From Agapetus fuscipes (lineage: Eukaryota; Arthropoda; Insecta; Trichoptera; Glossosomatidae): a stretch of DNA of 64,000 bases. The notes under the pieces were generated by a model. That model was given only the letters and a program-made list of their open reading frames with translations, did not search any database and was not told where the DNA came from. Below are positions 11,001-18,714 of the stretch, piece after piece; the first letter of the stretch is position 1; each line of letters opens with the position of its first letter. The DNA lies in assembly GCA_951799405.1 (NCBI GenBank), contig OX637337.1, positions 19,838,347 to 19,902,346 on the forward strand, given 5' to 3'. The position numbers and the translations under genes are program-made.

Positions 11001-13783
11001 TTCGTTTCCCCTTTGATTTTACGCAAATTTCTGCCATTAAATTCAAATTGCTTTCAAAAACAAGGGATAACCCCGAATAATTCTAAAAAATCTAGTTTGG
11101 GATTTTAAATTTTGCGCCCAAAAGAAAATTGTGAAAGTGACATCTAGCCAACTTCACTAGAAGCTTTTCCATTTTGTTGTTATGTTTTGAATTTTAAATT
11201 TTATCCCCAAGAGCATATTTTGAAAGCGATGTCTAGCAAATTTTATTAGAAGCTTTTCTACTTTGTTTTATAATAATGTCGTACCATTTTATGGTTTGCG
11301 TCATAGCTAACAAAAAGCTTTGTCAGTTTCTCGCTAGAGCTCTTTTTAATGCTGACAAATTTAATAACGGCATCTAGCGGCTTTTACTCGAAACTTTTTA
11401 CCAATTGTTATAATATATCATTAAGAATACAACAGATGTCGTACACATAAAATTCGTTTTTATTTTGAAAATATACACAAACTTCTTTTTTTTTTAAAAC
11501 AGAACAGCTTCCTCTTGAAAATATTTTTTCATACCTACCTATGTACATGTAAAATGGAACTTTTTACACAATTCACTTTACTCAAAAATCGCTAGATGTC
11601 CACCACTCCAACAAAATGAATACATTTTTATACAGCCTTCTCGGGAACAGGGGTGTGATGTTTTTTTAGCATCTTTTTGAAGATTGTATTCACGTTTTTA
11701 GTCCCCGTGATGTCGGCGGGGCAGCTTCAGCCAGATGTTAAGATGTGCATAGAAGAATACAAAAGGCAATCAGACATTGACCCAAACGCACCGCCTTTCG
11801 ACGATTTGAGGAATTATGCCTTTGAAGGTGGCGGAAGTATAGCTGGTTCATTGAGTTCCCTTGCATCAGGTAAGTTCCTCTTCGTCATCTTTGTCTTTCA
11901 TTTATTTTTTCTAATTTTTATCGGTAGTGAGTTCAAATAGGTACTATCACTGTTCGTTTATAAATAACGATCGCATCCCAAATATGGCTAAAGAATATAA
12001 TTCTCTGCCTTTGGGATGAATGCTGTTTCATAAATTATTTATTATTATATTATAAACAAAAGTTTTCACAGCCTTACAGCAACCAAATCTTACTTGTCCT
12101 GGCGCTTATTGACTATATAACTGCCAAGCTTACAGGAAGCTTTTGCCTGTTGAGGATTTTAAACTTAAATTCAATATCAAATTTTAACATTAACATTACC
12201 ATTTAACATTATTTAACATAACATGTAATTTGAAAGAGGATGTGAAAGTTAAGGTACAAAAGAATGTGATGAGATGGTTTGGGCATGTGGAAAGAATGAA
12301 TTATGAGAGACTGACAAAGTATGTATACAAAGAAAGTGTGAAAGGAAAAAGAGGGAAGGGACGACCGAGAAAAGTATGGAGTCATCAGATTGAGGAGATT
12401 GTGAAAGAATGGGGTATACAAAGTGAGCGTAAAAGAAGAAAATGCATGAAAAAGGTGATGGATATGAATGAATTGAAAGAGGTATGTAAGGATAGGAAAA
12501 AATGGAGGCAACTCTGCAGAGGCTCTGGCCACCCCTAGCGGAATGGCGACAGAGTTACAGTTACAGTTACAGTAACATTAACTTATATTTTTATTTTTAT
12601 TTATCTGTAAAAGCAATTTCATTTTCACTTAACTTTGGTGGGTGCAATTAACCGTCATTCATTATCCACTCATTTCACGGAAAAAAGTTCCAAAATTTTA
12701 TCAATTTCTCTCAATGTGGTCTTAGGCACATAATCTAATCTAATCTAATCTAATCTAATCTAATCTAATCTAATCTAAGCTGCAAGGATAGGATTTATCA
12801 TTTAAGATTTATTAAGTGAATTCCCACAAGCAGACATGTATAATTTCTTGCTAACACATGCCGCATGTGGACCTACATTATAAGAACCCATCTCAAATAA
12901 ACATAAGCCCTGCAACTCTTGCCGTCCTTCCCTGATACAGGGGTGACATTGGCAAAGTGAACCATTTTTTTTCACATCATGGTTGGTCAGCCGCATACCA
13001 ACCTATAAGTCAAGGAACATACATGACAAATTACATTTTTAAAATCACTAGATTACAATATGTATGGACATCAAAAACTAACAGAATTTTTTTTTTTTAA
13101 AACATATCTAATCGTAAATGTGGTATACATGTAGTAGGTCTAGATGACTCAAGTTTCCTACACTATCAAAAAATATATAGCTCAGCTTTTCCGTACCAAC
13201 CATAGAGTTATTTATATGTCAATGCATAAGGTATGTCAGAGCATAAGGTATGTCAATGGTACCAACCAATGATGATAAGTTTAAGGATTCTTTAGAGCGC
13301 CGTTTCGTGATGCAGTCACACCAAGGGCGCTCGTGTAATTGATGCCAGAAATTTGCTTACTTCAGAGCATTTCGGAACTTCCCATGGTCCTCTATCTTTC
13401 TCACATGATGAGGCAGGCGGTTCCAGGCCAGAGGACGAGCAACTGCAAATGCACGCTCTCCAAGCATTGTGTTTAGGTACTCTTCTTGCTGGTGCTCCTA
13501 TCCGCGTTTTGGCTCCGGTTTCTACCAAACGTAGTGTTAGGCTTTTTTTGCCGAGGACGACTGGCTTGAGAAGATCAGCGATGTATTTGGGAAGTAGAAT
13601 CCTATCTAGGTGATGTCACATTTGTTCCTCGGGTTGTTTCTGCCATTGACTGATTTTTCTCTTCCAGGAACCGATGATGATCGCCAGGACTTCAAATACC
13701 TCTACGCTTGGGGCCCGAGCTTCATCAAACTGGCCGAGATGTACACCCATCCTCATGACCCTGGGGAAATAGACGAGGACTAA
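1922..13783 (+). CDS. CadN: Neural cadherin, 3' part (six exons, 5'-partial)
   Basis: Classic insect N-cadherin, a single-pass adhesion receptor binding in trans and linking to beta-catenin and actin. The joined exons are 1922-2059, 4392-8188, 8880-9121, 10760-10963, 11702-11869 and 13668-13783. All junctions have GT/AG and matching phases (0, 2, 1, 1, 1), giving 1554 residues to a TAA stop. Domain order is cadherin repeats with DxNDN linkers, EGF, laminin G, EGF, laminin G, EGF-like, transmembrane segment and catenin-binding tail. Two laminin-G domains fit CadN and not shotgun/DE-cadherin, which has one. The start is upstream of the window. A second N-cadherin begins at 46694 in the same orientation, so this is one of two paralogues. 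I cannot say which corresponds to Drosophila CadN and which to CadN2. Confidence 0.9.
2245..2497 (-). mobile_element. LINE-A 3' tail copy (2)
   Basis: An inverted copy of the ~250-bp repeat. The blocks gcattcccacaagcagac, tgcaactcttgccgacc and acagtatgggtgatcagcc are all present. It contains a small insertion near 2420. Confidence 0.8.
2656..3140 (-). pseudogene. CR1-like LINE ORF2 C-terminal fragment
   Basis: On the minus strand the translation reads [20 protein letters not shown], then [18 protein letters not shown] and [12 protein letters not shown]. These are the C-terminal signature of CR1/L2-type LINE polymerases. The fragment ends in an (ATG)n microsatellite at 2749-2776, which probably marks the element's 3' tail. 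The run of histidines predicted there is microsatellite translation. The copy is 5'-truncated. Confidence 0.75.
3141..3809. other. AT-rich intronic sequence, nothing recognised
   Basis: I see no exon, repeat or RNA gene that can be supported here. The short ORFs lack motifs. Confidence 0.4.
3810..4290 (-). pseudogene. Second CR1-like LINE ORF2 C-terminal fragment
   Basis: The minus-strand translation has [58 protein letters not shown] and [11 protein letters not shown]. This is the same polymerase C-terminus as at 2656-3140, but from a different subfamily. The 3' end has tgatgatgatcatg, then agcgccgtttcgtga, also found at 13295. It is a truncated copy in antisense to the host gene. Confidence 0.75.
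4392..8188 (+). CDS. CadN: Cadherin gene 1 large exon: cadherin repeats, EGF and laminin-G domains
   Basis: One 3797-nt exon begins [20 protein letters not shown] after acceptor ttgttacag and ends in NEYEC plus two bases of a split Thr codon. Cadherin linkers [36 protein letters not shown] and DINDNKM mark successive repeats. They are followed by the non-chordate classic-cadherin box. An EGF module ([10 protein letters not shown]) lies near 6676-6775, laminin G at about 6780-7400, a second EGF at about 7417-7530 and a second laminin G at about 7560-8095. An in-frame ATG at 4341 is intron sequence, not a start. The lack of introns over 1265 codons and AT-rich codon use contrast with the GC-rich next exon. 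Confidence 0.92.
8189..8879 (+). other. Intron of cadherin gene 1
   Basis: Starts gtaagtaac and ends cttccag. It contains a dispersed repeat (8291-8370) shared with 45355-45426. It also has a tRNA-like B-box stretch on the minus strand near 8425-8450 (ggttcgaatct), perhaps a SINE remnant. No alternative EGF/TM exon is visible. Confidence 0.7.
8291..8370 (-). repeat. Dispersed repeat B, copy 1
   Basis: The words aaggaatgcaatccaccaac and ctggccagtt recur inverted at 45355-45426. Function and class are unknown. Confidence 0.6.
8880..9121 (+). CDS. CadN: Cadherin gene 1 exon: last EGF modules and start of transmembrane segment
   Basis: It continues the split Thr codon, then [20 protein letters not shown] and an EGF (CLNGGKCIN...[12 protein letters not shown]). 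Next comes the hydrophobic [17 protein letters not shown], which starts the membrane span completed in the next exon. Acceptor cttccag, donor tgtaaga. Codons are strikingly GC-rich compared with the preceding exon. In Drosophila CadN the exon for this region exists as a mutually exclusive pair; only one version is seen here. Confidence 0.9.
9150..9235 (+). repeat. Dispersed repeat D, copy 2
   Basis: Matches 385-462 in the same orientation (gggtccttttgatacata, acaggacgggta, gagcatac). Confidence 0.5.
9766..9796. repeat. (CA)n-like microsatellite
   Basis: An alternating CA/TA run (cacacacacatacacacaca) inside the intron. Confidence 0.7.
10291..10541 (-). mobile_element. LINE-A 3' tail copy (3)
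   Basis: An inverted copy. taatctaagttgcaaagata is at the low end, followed by gcattctcacaagcagacac and acagtatgggtggtaaacc. Confidence 0.8.
10760..10963 (+). CDS. CadN: Cadherin gene 1 exon: membrane-proximal cytoplasmic tail
   Basis: It completes the membrane span ([12 protein letters not shown]). The tail [20 protein letters not shown], then [18 protein letters not shown] follows, matching the CadN juxtamembrane region that binds p120-catenin in this family. The donor is the less typical CAT|gtaact. Reading on would stop after five codons. The join to 11702 is in phase and restores PMKIP-F-PVM. Confidence 0.87.
10964..11701 (+). other. Intron of cadherin gene 1
   Basis: AT-rich sequence with no element recognised. 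Two partly similar blocks near 11100-11170 and 11190-11260 (tttaaattttgcgcccaa and ttttaaattttatcccca, then agcttttcca and agcttttcta) suggest a degenerate local duplication. Confidence 0.5.
11702..11869 (+). CDS. CadN: Cadherin gene 1 exon: catenin-binding tail
   Basis: It encodes [20 protein letters not shown], then [20 protein letters not shown] and [10 protein letters not shown]. This is the beta-catenin-binding core shared by classic cadherins. Acceptor gtttttag, donor gtaagttc, phase 1 on both sides. Confidence 0.9.
12225..12575 (+). pseudogene. LINE RT C-terminal fragment with TTACAG tail
   Basis: The translation has [33 protein letters not shown] and [18 protein letters not shown], a C-terminus related to LINE-A. 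It is followed by ctggccacccctagcgga and a (TTACAG)n microsatellite at 12552-12573 that probably forms the 3' end. It has no LINE-A type 3' UTR, so it is a distinct subfamily. Confidence 0.7.
12733..13083 (-). mobile_element. LINE-A 3' tail copy (4) with (AATCT)n array
   Basis: About nine AATCT units at 12733-12778 lead into the inverted ~250-bp repeat. This copy extends further on the 5' side (acatgacaaattacattttt...) than most. That extension is shared with 14155-14225, showing the repeat unit is longer than 250 bp. Confidence 0.85.
13285..13612 (-). pseudogene. Third CR1-like LINE fragment
   Basis: The low-coordinate end agcgccgtttcgtga matches 3838-3853. On the minus strand one frame reads [19 protein letters not shown] then [13 protein letters not shown], the CR1-type signature, with frameshifts. 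It lies in the last cadherin intron, antisense. Confidence 0.6.
13668..13783 (+). CDS. CadN: Cadherin gene 1 last exon: C-terminus
   Basis: It encodes [20 protein letters not shown] then [16 protein letters not shown] and TAA. This is the conserved DYLGAWGPRFDKLANMYG end of classic cadherin tails with a diverged extreme C-terminus. Acceptor cttccag, phase 1. The 3' UTR soon runs into repeats (from about 13843). Confidence 0.9.
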
Positions 13784-13842
13784 CAGTTAGCCACGCATCT
13801 CTAGGATAATAAGACGCCGTACCTGTAAATTCATGACACTAC

Positions 13843-13871
13843 GGTGGCCAGAGCCTCTGCGTAGCTGCCTC
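13843..13871 (-). repeat. Short fragment of a LINE C-terminus
   Basis: The reverse complement (gaggcagctacgcagaggct...) matches 12504-12532. It abuts the LINE-A tail array at 13872. Confidence 0.5.
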
Positions 13872-14672
13872 TAATCTAATCTAATCTAATCTAATCTAAG
13901 CTGCAAAGATATATATCTTGTCTGTCTATATATCTATTTAAGATTTATATTAAATGCATTCCCACAAGCAGACATGTATAATTTCGCGCTAACACATGCC
14001 GCATTTGGACCTACAATATAAAAACCCAATCTCAAATGAACATAAGCCTTGCAACTCTTGCCGTCCTTCCCTGAGACAGGGGTGACATTGGCAAAGTGAA
14101 CCAATTTTTTTACAGTATGGGTGGTCAGCCACATAACAACCTATAAGTCAAGGAACATACATGACAAATTACATTTTTAAAATCAATAAATAACAATATA
14201 TACATGGACATAAAAAACTAAATCATAAAAACCAATTTTACTTTATCAAACCCTAGCCGCCAACATCACAGATCAACCGCCATTTCTTTCTATCCTTACA
14301 TACTTCTTTCATTTCCTCCAGAGTCATAACCTTCTTCATACAAGCTCTTCTTTTATTATGACTCTGGATATTCCATTCATTCGCAATTTCGGATATTTGG
14401 TCCATCCATACCTTTCTCAGTCTTCCTCTACCACGACATCCATCTATTCTACCAACATATACTTTCTTCGTCAGTCTTTCCTCATTCATTCTCTCCATAT
14501 GCCCAAACCATCTTAACAAACTTCTTTTAATCTTCACTTTCACACTTTCTCTTGCATCACATTCTTCTCTTACAAAATCATTCCTCACCCTGTCACTCCG
14601 TTTTTTCCCAATCATACTTCTTAGAAAGTCCATTTCAACAGTATGGACTTTACTAATTTCACTTTCATTCAA
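13872..14672 (-). mobile_element. LINE-A copy: RT C-terminus plus 3' UTR and pentamer tail
   Basis: On the minus strand an ORF (14672-14253) encodes SMIGKKRSDRVRNDFVREEC, LLRWFGHMERMNEERLTKKV and [18 protein letters not shown], then stops. About 85 bp later the ~250-bp repeat begins in the same orientation and ends in (TTAGA)n at 13896-13872. The same order is seen at 48095-48829, which is why the repeat is assigned as the LINE's 3' UTR. The element is 5'-truncated and lacks the RT core. Confidence 0.8.
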
Positions 14673-14730
14673 ATCATTTCAAATTTCCAAAATCTCCTCC
14701 TTTCTGGTATGAAACATTGCAATGCTCCCC

Positions 14731-14875
14731 TCTATCGCGTAAATGGAAAGAATGTGTGTGAGAATACCTGAGCACTCGTGAGTGACTTAGTTTCATATAT
14801 TTTATTTATTTACGCGATCGAGGGGAGCTAGCGCACTGTTTTATTATCGGGTTACAGATCACCCTTCATCGTAAA
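14731..14875. repeat. MITE-like repeat E with inverted ends
   Basis: gctcccctctatcgcgtaaa is mirrored by tttacgcgatcgaggggagc. The outer half (gaggggag...gcactgttttatt) recurs in diverged form at about 24125-24200, 35565-35615 and 42775-42830. These are probably remnants of one small DNA-transposon family. Confidence 0.55.
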
Positions 14876-15479
14876 GGCGTATAATTGTCAAATAATATTT
14901 CTTCACAACACATAAAATAAACTTCATAAAATCCATTTGGAAAGCTTTTTGTAAAATAAAAATCTTCATCGGTTAACTTAATAGTTTGATGCAATTTTGT
15001 AAAGTGTATATTTGTACATTTTTTCCTACATTTGTATTTTATGATATCGCGTTAAATATGCCTAAACATAATTTTAAGAAAATATACCTTACATACTATA
15101 TATAGAATTTGTACATAGTGAATGCTCCTGTATAATTCAGAAATATAATATTTATTTATTTACTGTACATTATTTATCTAATCTATGTATCTACTTATCA
15201 TGTAAAAAAGAAAATTCGAGGTACAAAACATAAAATTCATTTGCTTCAATGGAGAGCGAAATAATAAGTTTAAAATCTATATTTATGTACCTACTTACTT
15301 ACAATATTAATCATTGTAAATATATTTACAAGATAATCAAAACTATGTTTGTAATTAATTATTACTTACAAAAACCATGCGCAGTATGTATATAAATTAT
15401 TTACTTAAGTAGATAGCTACTCTGAAAGAAAATAAGGGATGAAATATTTGGAATTTGAGGCATTTGTAGGTACATTTAT

Positions 15480-15740
15480 ACAAATTAAAAATGAGGCTAT
15501 CAGGGCAATAGTGGTGTAACCCACAACTGAGTTTTAGTAGCGTTCTGGCATAATTTTCATTCCTGATTATAGTAGCTACCAAATCAGAAGTGGTGTAAGA
15601 TAGTTTGGCAATTGAAAAAGAGCTTTTCACTTTTGATTTGGTAGATACTGTAAGAAGGAATGAAAATTATGCCAGAACGCCACTAAAACTCAGTTGTGGG
15701 TTACACCACTATTGCCCTGATAGCCTCAAATGCAATTTGT
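15480..15740. repeat. Fold-back element with ~110-bp arms
   Basis: The left arm (tatcagggcaatagtggtgt...) and right arm (...acaccactattgccctgata) are near-complete reverse complements around a central segment at about 15593-15628. This is a MITE-like palindrome with no coding capacity. Confidence 0.75.
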
Positions 15741-16114
15741 ATCACTGCCATTTTGAATGTAAAATATTAACGGACCGTGGTTCATATTTTTTTCATTATA
15801 ATTTACATTTCGTTAGTATGCTGTGAGTAACTTTATGAGAGCTCTGCTAATTAGGTCCGGTGTTTTCAGCATCAGTATTTGTGACTGTAAACTGATAAAA
15901 AAAACTATCCACACGATTGACGTAGTGTCTATTTTCCATTCAGTATTAAGTTGTTATTCTAACGTTGAAAATACCGGGCCTTAGCGTTTGAATCTGCATT
16001 ATAGACGTATATTTATGACTATTGTAACAAAGCAGAGATAGTCAAGAAGAAATTATATCTGATACCCACTAATATTTAATATTGCAACAGTAAAAATATT
16101 AATAAAGTATTCCT

Positions 16115-16125
16115 AGAATGAAATT
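16115..16125 (+). repeat. Target-site duplication, 5' copy
   Basis: AGAATGAAATT immediately precedes the LINE at 16126 and recurs at 18704-18714. Confidence 0.8.
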
Positions 16126-18675
16126 GGAACAAACAGCCTTCATGAAAACAGCAACGATAATGGTATGAGAGTCATCCACTTTGCCTCAGCACGACAAATG
16201 TCAATCATGGGCACAATTTTTCCACACAAAGAAATCCACAAGGGAACGTGGAAGTCTCACGATGGTAGAACAGTGAATCAAATCGACCACCTTCTCGTTG
16301 AAAGGAAACATCTAAGAATGATTCATGATGTTCGGAGCTATCGGGGGGCAGACTGTGACACAGATCACTTCCTGTCTGTGGCAATTTTCAAAGAAAAAAT
16401 ACTGAGTCATAATAAATCAAAACCGTCTACAAGACTAAGATATAATCTGGACATCCTGAACAATAAAGAGGGATTAGAAAGGTATAGAAAAGGCATCAAT
16501 GACCAATTGCACAACCTGAGTGAGAGTCAGGTGGCAACTGAAGAAATAACTGAAGCCAGTGATAACCAGTACTCGGAATTTCAGATGTCTCAAGATGAAG
16601 TCATGGATGAAGTCTCAAGTGTGGAAGAAAGTGATCCTACAGCAAACCAGCTGAGGGTTGAAGAGTCTTGGAAGCTAATTATGCAGGTCATTAAGCAAAC
16701 TGCTGAAAAGGAGATTAGGAAGATGGATCAACATGCAAGTAAGCCATGGTTTGATGAGGAATGCAGACGTGCTGTTATGTGGCGGAAGGAACTCAGAAAC
16801 TGTCTTCTTCAAGGAAGTAACCAAAACCTGGAGAATGAATGGAAAGGAAGAAAAAGACAAGTACGAAACCTCTTGAGAGCCAAAAAACGCTTGCATCATA
16901 AGCGGCTGATGGAGAAGCTTGAGAGTGACAATAGGGATGGAAGGAACTCTAGGAAATTCTTTGATTCCGTCAGAAAGGCGAAGTGTGGATCTCAACAGCG
17001 TAGTAGCCAGATAATGGATGAACAGGGAAACATCATTGCTGATCGAGATCAAGTGCTTGACGTGTGGAAGAATCATTTCACTGGATTGCTGCGAGGTGAG
17101 AGTCCGGATAATCCATTGCAACCATCTAGAGTTCTCACGGTGGAACCCGAAGTTCCTCCACCAAGTCGAGATGAGGTAGTACAGGCAATTAAGAGTTTAA
17201 AGAAGTCAAGAGCTCCTGGAAACGATGATATCCCTGCTGAGTTACTGAAATGTGGCGGAGAAGCCTTAAAAAATGCTCTGTGGGGTCTTTATCAGGATGT
17301 TTGGAAACATGAGGTACTGCCAGATAGCTGGAAAGTTGCACTATTGTGTCCAATACATAAAAAAGGAGACAAAATGCTATGCTCTAATTATAGAGGTATC
17401 TCACTTCTCCCAGCGGCATACAAAATATTGTCTAATATTCTGCTAAGAAGAATTATGCCATATGCTGAATGTGCTCTTGGAGAATACCAAGCAGGTTTCA
17501 GAAGGAATCGGAGCACAACGGACCAGATCTTTTCTTTGAGGCAAATATTAGAGAAGAAGTGGGAATATGCTCAAGATACTCATTGCCTTTTTGTCGACTT
17601 CAAGACTGCTTATGACTCAGTGCATCGTTTGGGGCTGTGGAGCGTTTTACGAGACTATGGAATTCCTGGAAAACTCATCAAACTGGTTCAGATATCCATA
17701 GAAAATTCAAGAGCTCAAATACTGCTGCAGGGACAGGTCTCGGATCCCTTTGAGATCAGTTCAGGCCTAAAGCAGGGTGACGCCCTTTCTCCATTGCTCT
17801 TCAACCTAGCCTTAGAAAAGGTTGTGAGAGAAACCAAACCTGTGTATGGTGAAATCACCATAGGAAGTACCATTAGGCTGCTGGGATATGCGGATGATGT
17901 GGTGCTTCTGGGAGAGAACGCTGCACAGCTCCGGGCGCTCTTCTTACCAATGGAGAGAATGGCAAGGAGGATAGGATTAAGAATTAATGAGGGGAAAACT
18001 GAATACTTGCCTGTGGCGCGGCGGGATATTCAAGAAGATTTGAATGTAGATAATTACAAGTTTAAGAACTGCAATTCATTCAAATACTTGGGTACCCTTA
18101 TAAATGACAAAAATATCCTATCCTCAGAATTACATGCCCGAATTCACTCCGGCAATAATGCTTTTTTTGGCCTTAGAGGGCTATTGTGCTCAAAATGGCT
18201 ATCCCGCTCCACAAAATTCAAGATTTACACTTCCATTATTCGGCCAGTTGTGTTGTACGGATGCGAAGCCTGGAGTCTGACTCAAAAACAAGAAAAATCT
18301 CTCCAGGTCTTTGAGAACAAAATGCTTCGTCGCATTCTCGGACCTGTATTTGAAGATGACAGGTGGCGTATCTGGACCAACGCGGAGCTAATGTCCGTGT
18401 TTCAAGATGCTAACATAGTGTCGGTAATGAAATCAAGAAGACTCCAGTGGGCCGGACATGTAGCACGTGCAGAGGACTCCAGGATCATTAGAACAGTCTT
18501 GGATGGTGCCCCTTCAGGTGTTAGACCACTCGGACGTCCCAGGATGCGGTGGGCAGACAACATTGAAGCCGATGCCGAAATTCTGGGAGTGAGGGGACCA
18601 TGGAGGGAAGCTGCACAAGACAGAGAGTCCTGGAGGATTGTGGTGCGGGAGGCCCTGAGCCTTCAAGGCTTATGA
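16126..18675 (+). CDS. LINE-B endonuclease (partial) - reverse transcriptase
   Basis: The frame is open from the insertion edge at 16126 to TGA at 18673-18675. The first ATG (16165) is internal, not a true start. The N-terminal residues are the end of the apurinic endonuclease, with DHLLVE and SYRGADCDTDHF. The RT core follows with KKSRAPGNDDIPAELLKCGG, SNYRGISLLPAAYKILSNIL, YQAGFRRNRSTTDQIF, FVDFKTAYDSVHR, SSGLKQGDALSPLLFNLALE and the catalytic YADD near 17887-17898. The C-terminal part has LYGCEAWSLT and RRLQWAGHVARAEDSR. The enzyme would nick target DNA and reverse-transcribe its own RNA. This copy lacks most of the endonuclease, so it should not move by itself. Confidence 0.85.
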   Translation, partial: GTNSLHENSNDNGMRVIHFASARQMSIMGTIFPHKEIHKGTWKSHDGRTVNQIDHLLVERKHLRMIHDVRSYRGADCDTDHFLSVAIFKEKILSHNKSKPSTRLRYNLDILNNKEGLERYRKGINDQLHNLSESQVATEEITEASDNQYSEFQMSQDEVMDEVSSVEESDPTANQLRVEESWKLIMQVIKQTAEKEIRKMDQHASKPWFDEECRRAVMWRKELRNCLLQGSNQNLENEWKGRKRQVRNLLRAKKRLHHKRLMEKLESDNRDGRNSRKFFDSVRKAKCGSQQRSSQIMDEQGNIIADRDQVLDVWKNHFTGLLRGESPDNPLQPSRVLTVEPEVPPPSRDEVVQAIKSLKKSRAPGNDDIPAELLKCGGEALKNALWGLYQDVWKHEVLPDSWKVALLCPIHKKGDKMLCSNYRGISLLPAAYKILSNILLRRIMPYAECALGEYQAGFRRNRSTTDQIFSLRQILEKKWEYAQDTHCLFVDFKTAYDSVHRLGLWSVLRDYGIPGKLIKLVQISIENSRAQILLQGQVSDPFEISSGLKQGDALSPLLFNLALEKVVRETKPVYGEITIGSTIRLLGYADDVVLLGENAAQLRALFLPMERMARRIGLRINEGKTEYLPVARRDIQEDLNVDNYKFKNCNSFKYLGTLINDKNILSSELHARIHSGNNAFFGLRGLLCSKWLSRSTKFKIYTSIIRPVVLYGCEAWSLTQKQEKSLQVFENKMLRRILGPVFEDDRWRIWTNAELMSVFQDANIVSVMKSRRLQWAGHVARAEDSRIIRTVLDGAPSGVRPLGRPRMRWADNIEADAEILGVRGPWREAAQDRESWRIVVREALSLQGL

Positions 18676-18703
18676 GCCGAAGAAAGTAAAGTAAAGTAAA
18701 GTA
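16126..18703 (+). mobile_element. RTE-like LINE (LINE-B), 5'-truncated, intact ORF, with TSDs
   Basis: The 2578-bp insertion is bounded by the 11-bp duplication AGAATGAAATT. It starts mid-gene (GTNSLHENSNDNG, an endonuclease motif) and ends in a short 3' tail with an (AAAGT)n microsatellite directly after the stop, as is typical of RTE-type LINEs. The absence of stops over 849 codons and the clean TSDs suggest a young insertion. The match to the RTE clade is by eye only. Confidence 0.85.
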
Positions 18704-18714
18704 AGAATGAAATT
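18704..18714 (+). repeat. Target-site duplication, 3' copy
   Basis: AGAATGAAATT directly after the AAAGT-type tail; identical to 16115-16125. Confidence 0.8.

Larger units (their letters stand above)
11870..13667 (+). other. Last intron of cadherin gene 1, filled with retroelement fragments
   Basis: It holds a LINE C-terminal fragment (12225-12575, plus), a LINE-A tail with an (AATCT)n array (12733-13083, minus) and a CR1-like fragment (13285-13612, minus). Between them is AT-rich unassigned sequence. Confidence 0.75.
14673..16114. other. AT-rich spacer with two inverted repeats
   Basis: It contains an inverted-repeat element at 14731-14875 and a longer fold-back at 15480-15740. The remainder is AT-rich with no coding signal. 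Confidence 0.5.

Noticed and set aside
12733..12778. (AATCT)n arrays as telomeric repeats
   Set aside because: The insect telomere unit is TTAGG; these TTAGA arrays always cap the LINE-A tail and are its 3' microsatellite.
16165..16167. ATG as start of the RTE-like ORF
   Set aside because: The frame is open back to the insertion edge at 16126 and reads endonuclease; the true start is lost by truncation.
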